This document shows, one piece after another, positions 58,932-64,000 of a stretch of DNA of 64,000 nucleotides. Location: positions 1-64,000 of the forward strand of contig JAEELW010000036.1 of NCBI GenBank assembly GCA_016282915.1. Reading direction: 5' to 3'. The notes beneath the pieces were generated by a model that had not been told where the DNA came from, did no database searches, and saw only the letters and a program-made list of their open reading frames with translations. Each line of letters begins with the position of its first letter. Position 1 is the stretch's first letter. A program made the position numbers and the translations under genes. This DNA comes from Lachnospiraceae bacterium. GTDB taxonomy: Bacteria; Bacillota; Clostridia; Lachnospirales; Lachnospiraceae.

Positions 58932-60374
58932 ATGGAACTGAAAGAACTTACGGCGGTGGAACTGGGAGAAAAGATCGCCGCAAAGGAAGTAAAGGTGCGG
59001 GAAGCACTGGATTCGGTCTTTGCGGAGATCGATGCGAAAGAGAGTGAGATCCACAGCTACATCACACTGGACAGGGAACGTGCCTACGAAAGGGCGGACA
59101 GGCTGCAGCAGCTGATCGACAGCGGTGAATGCAAAAGCCCTCTGGCCGGGGTTCCGGTGGCCATCAAGGACAACATGTGTACAAAGGGCCTGCTGACGAG
59201 CTGCGCGTCAAAGATCCTGGGTAATTTTGTCCCCACCTATACCGCGACGGCTGTGGAAAGGCTGGAAGCCGCGGGGGCCGTGATCGTCGGAAAGACCAAT
59301 ATGGACGAATTTGCCATGGGTTCCACCACCGAAACGTCCTATTACGGCGTGACCAGGAATCCGCGCGATACCGGGCGTGTGCCGGGGGGCAGCAGCGGTG
59401 GTTCCGCAGCGGCCGTGGCGGCAAACGAATGCTTTTATGCGCTGGGCAGCGATACCGGCGGATCCATACGCCAGCCTGCGGGTTATTGCGGCGTTGTGGG
59501 GATCAAGCCTACTTACGGAACGGTTTCGCGATACGGTCTGATCGCTTACGGTTCCTCGCTGGACCAGATCGGGCCGCTGGCAAAGGATGTGCGGGATGCG
59601 GCCGCGGTGCTGGAAGCGATCAGTGCTTATGACGAAAAGGATTCCACTTCGCTGGATCGTAAGGATACTTCGTTTACCGCGGCATTGAAAGAGGATGTAA
59701 AGGGACTGCGCATCGGGATACCGGCGGATTATTTCGGAGAAGGTCTGGATCCGGAGGTTGCGTCGGCCGTAAAGGCTGCTGCAAAGGCGCTTCAGGATGC
59801 GGGAGCCGTGGTGGAGGAATTCCCTCTTGCCCATGTGAAATATGCGATCCCTGCTTACTATACGATCGCAGATGCCGAGGCAAGTTCCAATCTGGAGCGC
59901 TTTGACGGTATCAAGTACGGTTATCGTACGGAAGACTATACGGATCTGCATGATATGTATAAAAAGACCCGCTCCGAGGGCTTTGGTACCGAGGTGAAGC
60001 GGCGCATCATGCTGGGAAGTTTCGTGCTTTCTTCGGGTTATTATGATGCCTACTATCTGAAAGCACTGAAGGTAAAGGCGCTGATACGGAAGGCTTTTGA
60101 TGAGGCCTTTGCGAAATATGACCTGATCATCGGACCGGTGGCACCCACGACGGCACCGAAGCTGGGCGAGAGCCTTTCCGATCCCATGAAGATGTATCTG
60201 GGTGATATCTATACCATTTCGGCCAACCTGGCGGGGATCCCGGGGCTGTCGATCCCCTGCGGAAAGGATGAGAACGGCCTGCCGATAGGGATGCAGATCT
60301 TTGGCGACTGCTTTAAGGAGGATCTGATCTTCCGGGCGGCGTATACCTACGAAAAGATCCGGGGAAAATTTTAA
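58932..60374 (+). CDS. gatA: Asp/Glu-tRNA amidotransferase subunit A
   Basis: MELKELTAVELGEKI..., GVPVAIKDNMCTKG, GGSSGGSAAAVAANECFYALGSDTGGSIRQPA amidase signature; start 58932. Confidence 0.96.
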   Translation: MELKELTAVELGEKIAAKEVKVREALDSVFAEIDAKESEIHSYITLDRERAYERADRLQQLIDSGECKSPLAGVPVAIKDNMCTKGLLTSCASKILGNFVPTYTATAVERLEAAGAVIVGKTNMDEFAMGSTTETSYYGVTRNPRDTGRVPGGSSGGSAAAVAANECFYALGSDTGGSIRQPAGYCGVVGIKPTYGTVSRYGLIAYGSSLDQIGPLAKDVRDAAAVLEAISAYDEKDSTSLDRKDTSFTAALKEDVKGLRIGIPADYFGEGLDPEVASAVKAAAKALQDAGAVVEEFPLAHVKYAIPAYYTIADAEASSNLERFDGIKYGYRTEDYTDLHDMYKKTRSEGFGTEVKRRIMLGSFVLSSGYYDAYYLKALKVKALIRKAFDEAFAKYDLIIGPVAPTTAPKLGESLSDPMKMYLGDIYTISANLAGIPGLSIPCGKDENGLPIGMQIFGDCFKEDLIFRAAYTYEKIRGKF

Positions 60375-60437
60375 TCTGGACGCTGCGGCGATCTGCTGCG
60401 GGCGGAAAGAGATATCAAAAGACAGGAGGAAAAAGGA

Positions 60438-60695
60438 ATGAAGAAGATCAAAGCTTATTTTGCGGATTTCGAGACGCCGGTGACGACTACCAGACGCGCG
60501 GTATTTTTCGAGATACTTGCAGCACTTCTGGGCGGTATCATCCTGGGGATACTCATCGCGCCTCCGAAGAAGGTGAGATTGGGATGCAACAACGGCAACA
60601 CGGTCATAAAAGGTGATAAGAAGGGTGAAGATCAGGACGGCTGTGAGTGCTGCTGCGAATGTGACTGCGACAGCAAAAAGGAAGAAGAGAAATAA
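60438..60695 (+). CDS. Small single-TM protein with Cys-rich tail
   Basis: 85 aa; TM FEILAALLGGIILGILIAPP; tail DGCECCCECDCDSKKEEEK; aggagg RBS. Confidence 0.7.
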   Translation: MKKIKAYFADFETPVTTTRRAVFFEILAALLGGIILGILIAPPKKVRLGCNNGNTVIKGDKKGEDQDGCECCCECDCDSKKEEEK

Positions 60696-60710
60696 AAGGG
60701 AGAAAGACGG

Positions 60711-62147
60711 ATGTCCAGAGAGTACGAAACGGTCATAGGCCTGGAAGTTCATGTGGAACTTGCAACAAAGACCAAGATCTTCTGCGGCTGTTCCACGCAG
60801 TTCGGCGGTGAAGTGAATACCCACACCTGTCCGGTGTGTACCGGTATGCCGGGGTCCCTGCCCGTTCTGAACAAACAGGTGGTGGAATATGCCATTGCCG
60901 TGGGACTGGCAACAAACTGTGAGATCACGAGATACGGGAAGTTTGACCGTAAGAATTATTTTTACCCCGACAATCCGCAGAATTATCAGATCTCCCAGCT
61001 TTACCTGCCGATCTGCAGGAACGGAAAGGTAGAGATCGAGACCGAAAAGGGCGGAAAGAAATATGTGGGGATCCATGAGATCCACATGGAAGAGGATGCG
61101 GGAAAGCTGATCCATGATGAATGGGGCGATGTTTCGCTGGTGGATTATAACCGTTCCGGCGTCCCGCTGATCGAGATCGTTTCGGAGCCGGATATGCGCA
61201 GCGCCGAAGAGGTCATCGCTTATCTGGAAAAGCTCCGTATGTTCATCCGTTATCTCGGGGCTTCGGACTGCAAGCTGCAGGAAGGGAGTATGCGTGCGGA
61301 TGTGAATCTCTCCGTGCGGCCCGTGGGCGAGGAGAAATTCGGTACCCGTACCGAGATGAAGAACCTGAATTCCTTTACCTCGATCACTCATGCGATCGAA
61401 AATGAGAGAGAGCGTCAGATCGATATCCTCGAAAGCGGCGGCAGCGTGATCCAGGAGACGCGGCGTTTTGACGATAACAAAGGGGAATCCTATGCGATGC
61501 GCAGTAAGGAGGATGCCCAGGATTACCGTTATTTCCCCGATCCGGATCTGATCCCCGTACAGATCTCCGAAGAGTGGATCGAAGAGATCCGGAGCCGTCA
61601 GCCCGAATTCCGTCCCGAAAAGATGGCGCGTTACGCAAAGGAATACGGGATCCCGGAATACGATATCGGCATCATTACCGACAGCCGGCATATGGCCGAT
61701 CTTTTCGAAGAGGCCAGCCGCCTGTGCGGGCAGCCGAAAAAGGTTTCCAACTGGCTCATGGTGGAGACCCTGCGTCTTTTGAAGGAAAAGAATATGGATG
61801 CCGAGGATATCCGTATCTCCCCGCAGCATCTGGCTTCTCTGGTGGAGCTGACCGAGAAAAAGGTGATCAATTCCAGCGTGGCCAAGGAAGTCTTCGAGCA
61901 GATGTTTGAGGACGATACCGACCCCGTACGTTATGTAGAAGAAAAAGGACTGAAACAGGAAACGGACAGCGGAGCGATCCGCGCGATCTGCGAGCAGGTG
62001 ATCGCGGATAATCCCCAGTCCGTTGCGGATTATAAAGCAGGTAAAGAAAAGGCCATCGGCTTCCTGGTAGGACAGACCATGAAAGCCGCAAAGGGAAAAG
62101 CAGATCCGGGAACCGTAAACAGCCTCCTGAAAGAACTGCTGGGATAA
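60711..62147 (+). CDS. gatB: Asp/Glu-tRNA amidotransferase subunit B
   Basis: 478 aa; YETVIGLEVHVELATKTKIFCGCSTQFGGEVNTHTCPVCTGMPGSLPVLN. Confidence 0.97.
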   Translation: MSREYETVIGLEVHVELATKTKIFCGCSTQFGGEVNTHTCPVCTGMPGSLPVLNKQVVEYAIAVGLATNCEITRYGKFDRKNYFYPDNPQNYQISQLYLPICRNGKVEIETEKGGKKYVGIHEIHMEEDAGKLIHDEWGDVSLVDYNRSGVPLIEIVSEPDMRSAEEVIAYLEKLRMFIRYLGASDCKLQEGSMRADVNLSVRPVGEEKFGTRTEMKNLNSFTSITHAIENERERQIDILESGGSVIQETRRFDDNKGESYAMRSKEDAQDYRYFPDPDLIPVQISEEWIEEIRSRQPEFRPEKMARYAKEYGIPEYDIGIITDSRHMADLFEEASRLCGQPKKVSNWLMVETLRLLKEKNMDAEDIRISPQHLASLVELTEKKVINSSVAKEVFEQMFEDDTDPVRYVEEKGLKQETDSGAIRAICEQVIADNPQSVADYKAGKEKAIGFLVGQTMKAAKGKADPGTVNSLLKELLG

Positions 62148-62210
62148 GGCTTTTCATAAAGCACACCCACAGCCGCGCAAAGGAGTGCGCAGCATAATGA
62201 AGGAGATCGT

Positions 62211-64000
62211 ATGTCCCTGCGATTTGTGATCGGCGCCGCCGGCGCCGGAAAAAGCCGTGTGCTGCAGGATGAGATCATCGAACGCTCGCAGAAGGATAGC
62301 CGGCGGCAGTTTGTCGTAGTGGTACCCGAGCAGTTCACGATGCAGACACAGAAGGAAATAGTGGAGCGCCACCCGAGGCACGGCATCATGAACATTGATG
62401 TACAGAGCTTCGGAAGGCTCTGCTTTCGTATCGCGGACGAGGTGGGGGCGAAGGAGCAGAGCGTCCTGGACGATACCGGGAAAAATCTGATCCTGCGCCG
62501 TCTGGCCGGAAGCATGGAGGAAAAGCTGACAGCCATCGGCTCGGGCATCTGCCGCCGCGGTTCGATCCAGGAGATCAAGTCGGCGATCTCGGAATTCATG
62601 CAATACGGCATCGGACCGGAAGAGCTGGGCCGGCTGGCGGAATTTGCATCCGAAAAAAAGCTTCTTTCACAGAAACTGAAGGATCTGGGACAGATCTATG
62701 AGGCGTTTCTCCGCTATCTCGGAGAGCGTTTTATCACCAAGGAAGAAAAACTGGATATACTGGCGCAGAATATACGGAAGTCCCGTCTGCTGCGCGGAAG
62801 CATCGTGGCCTTTGACGGGTTTACGGGGTTCACACCTGTGCAGAACAATGTGATAAGAGAGTTGCTGTGCTGCTGCGAGGAAGTGATCGTCACGCTGATC
62901 CTGCCCGGGGAAGAACTGGAGAGCTATCGGGAAAATGCGGACGAACACCGTCTTTTTTCACTGAGCATGCGGACCATGCGCAGCCTGGAGCAGCTGGCGG
63001 AGGAAGCGGGGATCGGGCGGGGCGAAGATATCATCCTGAGCGGAGAGCCGCGGCGTTTTTCGACAAGCGCCCCTCTGGCCTTTCTGGAGAGGCATCTTTT
63101 CCGCGGGGATGATGCGGTCTTTACCGAAGATCCGGGAAAAGCGCTTACGGCCTTTGCGGCGAGGGATCCCGAGGAGGAGATGCGGGAGATCTTCCGCCGC
63201 ATACGGCGGCTGACGCTTACGGAAGCTTTTTCCTACCGGGATATCGCCGTGATCACCGGGGATCCGGAACGCTACGCCCCGTACGCGGAGGAGGCGGCAG
63301 CGGCCTGCGGCATCCCCTGTTTTATCGACCTGAACCGTAAGCTGGAGCACAATCCGTTTACGGAATTCCTCCGGAGCGCCCTCGAGTGCGTGGAGAGGGA
63401 TTTTGCCTATGAAAACGTGATGCATTTTCTTCGCTGCGGTATGAGCGGCCTCCCGGAGGAAGAGATCGATGCTCTGGAGAATTATCTCCTTGCCACCGGC
63501 GTGCGGGGTTATTCCGCCTGGAAGGAAAATTTTGTGCGCCGCCCCCGTTATATGCGCGACAGTGAAGCGGATATGGAGATCATCAACCGGGTGCGGGCGC
63601 GGGTGCTTACGCTGCTTTCGCCGCTGCTTGCGGCCGGACGGAAGGCAAAGGCGGAGGAATTTGCCGCAGCACAGTATGAGTTCATTGTTTCCGCAGGGCT
63701 CTATGAGCAGCTGGAGGCCTATGTCCGGAAGTTTGAAGAAGAAGGGGAGCAGGAGCGCGTAAAGGAATACAGCCAGGTTTACGAGCAGCTCTGCCGGCTG
63801 CTGGAACAGATCGCGGAGCTGCTGGCCGGTGAGAAGCTGGAGCTGAGGGAGTATACCGAGATCTTTCTGGCCGGCGTAGACGAGATCAAGCTGGGGGTCC
63901 TGCCCCAGGATGTGGACCGTGTCGTGCTGGGGGATGTGGAACGTACCCGTTTAATGCCGGTACGGGTGCTCTTCTTTGCGGGACTGAACGACGGGATCAT
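62211..64000 (+). CDS. addB: ATP-dependent helicase/nuclease subunit AddB, 3' truncated by window
   Basis: ATG 62211 open to window end: MSLRFVIGAAGAGKSRVLQDEIIERSQKDSRRQFVVVVPEQFTMQTQKEIVERHPRHGIMNIDVQSFGRLCFRIADEVG...; absent from the ORF track because there is no stop in the window. Confidence 0.9.
   Translation, partial: MSLRFVIGAAGAGKSRVLQDEIIERSQKDSRRQFVVVVPEQFTMQTQKEIVERHPRHGIMNIDVQSFGRLCFRIADEVGAKEQSVLDDTGKNLILRRLAGSMEEKLTAIGSGICRRGSIQEIKSAISEFMQYGIGPEELGRLAEFASEKKLLSQKLKDLGQIYEAFLRYLGERFITKEEKLDILAQNIRKSRLLRGSIVAFDGFTGFTPVQNNVIRELLCCCEEVIVTLILPGEELESYRENADEHRLFSLSMRTMRSLEQLAEEAGIGRGEDIILSGEPRRFSTSAPLAFLERHLFRGDDAVFTEDPGKALTAFAARDPEEEMREIFRRIRRLTLTEAFSYRDIAVITGDPERYAPYAEEAAAACGIPCFIDLNRKLEHNPFTEFLRSALECVERDFAYENVMHFLRCGMSGLPEEEIDALENYLLATGVRGYSAWKENFVRRPRYMRDSEADMEIINRVRARVLTLLSPLLAAGRKAKAEEFAAAQYEFIVSAGLYEQLEAYVRKFEEEGEQERVKEYSQVYEQLCRLLEQIAELLAGEKLELREYTEIFLAGVDEIKLGVLPQDVDRVVLGDVERTRLMPVRVLFFAGLNDGI

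Noticed and set aside
59208-61829. 873-aa minus-strand ORF antisense to gatA/gatB
   Set aside because: Same codon-bias shadow; spans three plus-strand genes
1-64000. Prophage, transposon, toxin-antitoxin or defence island
   Set aside because: No integrase, transposase, phage structural, restriction, CRISPR-Cas or TA-like genes recognised; addB is a standard housekeeping recombination gene

Overview
The window looks like ordinary core chromosome of a Lachnospiraceae-type Firmicute. This taxonomic call is inferred from ptb-buk, the GatCAB system, the style of the chemoreceptors and the gene families. I support about 55 protein-coding genes plus one FMN riboswitch. I saw no rRNA, tRNA, CRISPR array, prophage or transposase. 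Main blocks: DHHW protein and soluble PAS chemoreceptor; ptb-buk-secA-prfB; radical SAM, metallopeptidase and GH25 genes; FMN-riboswitch-controlled ribU (minus strand); a chemoreceptor; tsaE-tsaB-rimI-rnz-tsaD-ispD and a two-module AAA ATPase; a DUF3160 lipoprotein pair; PTS IIC; an EAL protein; an rlmL/degenerate-amidase/clostripain/rdgB/yfcE run; a minus-strand nhaC, RiPP-leader-like peptide and NUDIX unit; hflKC; a PurF paralog with a degenerate glutaminase half; REC-GGDEF; a minus-strand TVP38-pssA-psd-PAP2 phospholipid operon; surE; aspS-gatC; a nucleoside-hydrolase-like protein; a chemoreceptor; gatA, a Cys-rich membrane protein and gatB; and a partial addB. No obviously new multi-gene defence or mobile system is visible. 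The items most worth following up are the PurF-like protein lacking its glutaminase nucleophile, the AAA chimera, the NHLP-like leader peptide without RiPP genes, the structured intergenic element at 1246-1344, the interleaved (pseudoknot-type) inverted repeats before aspS, the hairpin/T-run in a chemoreceptor 5'UTR, a likely leaderless mRNA at 11757, and the DUF3160/EF-hand-like pair. Family assignments come from motif recognition by eye; no database search was run.
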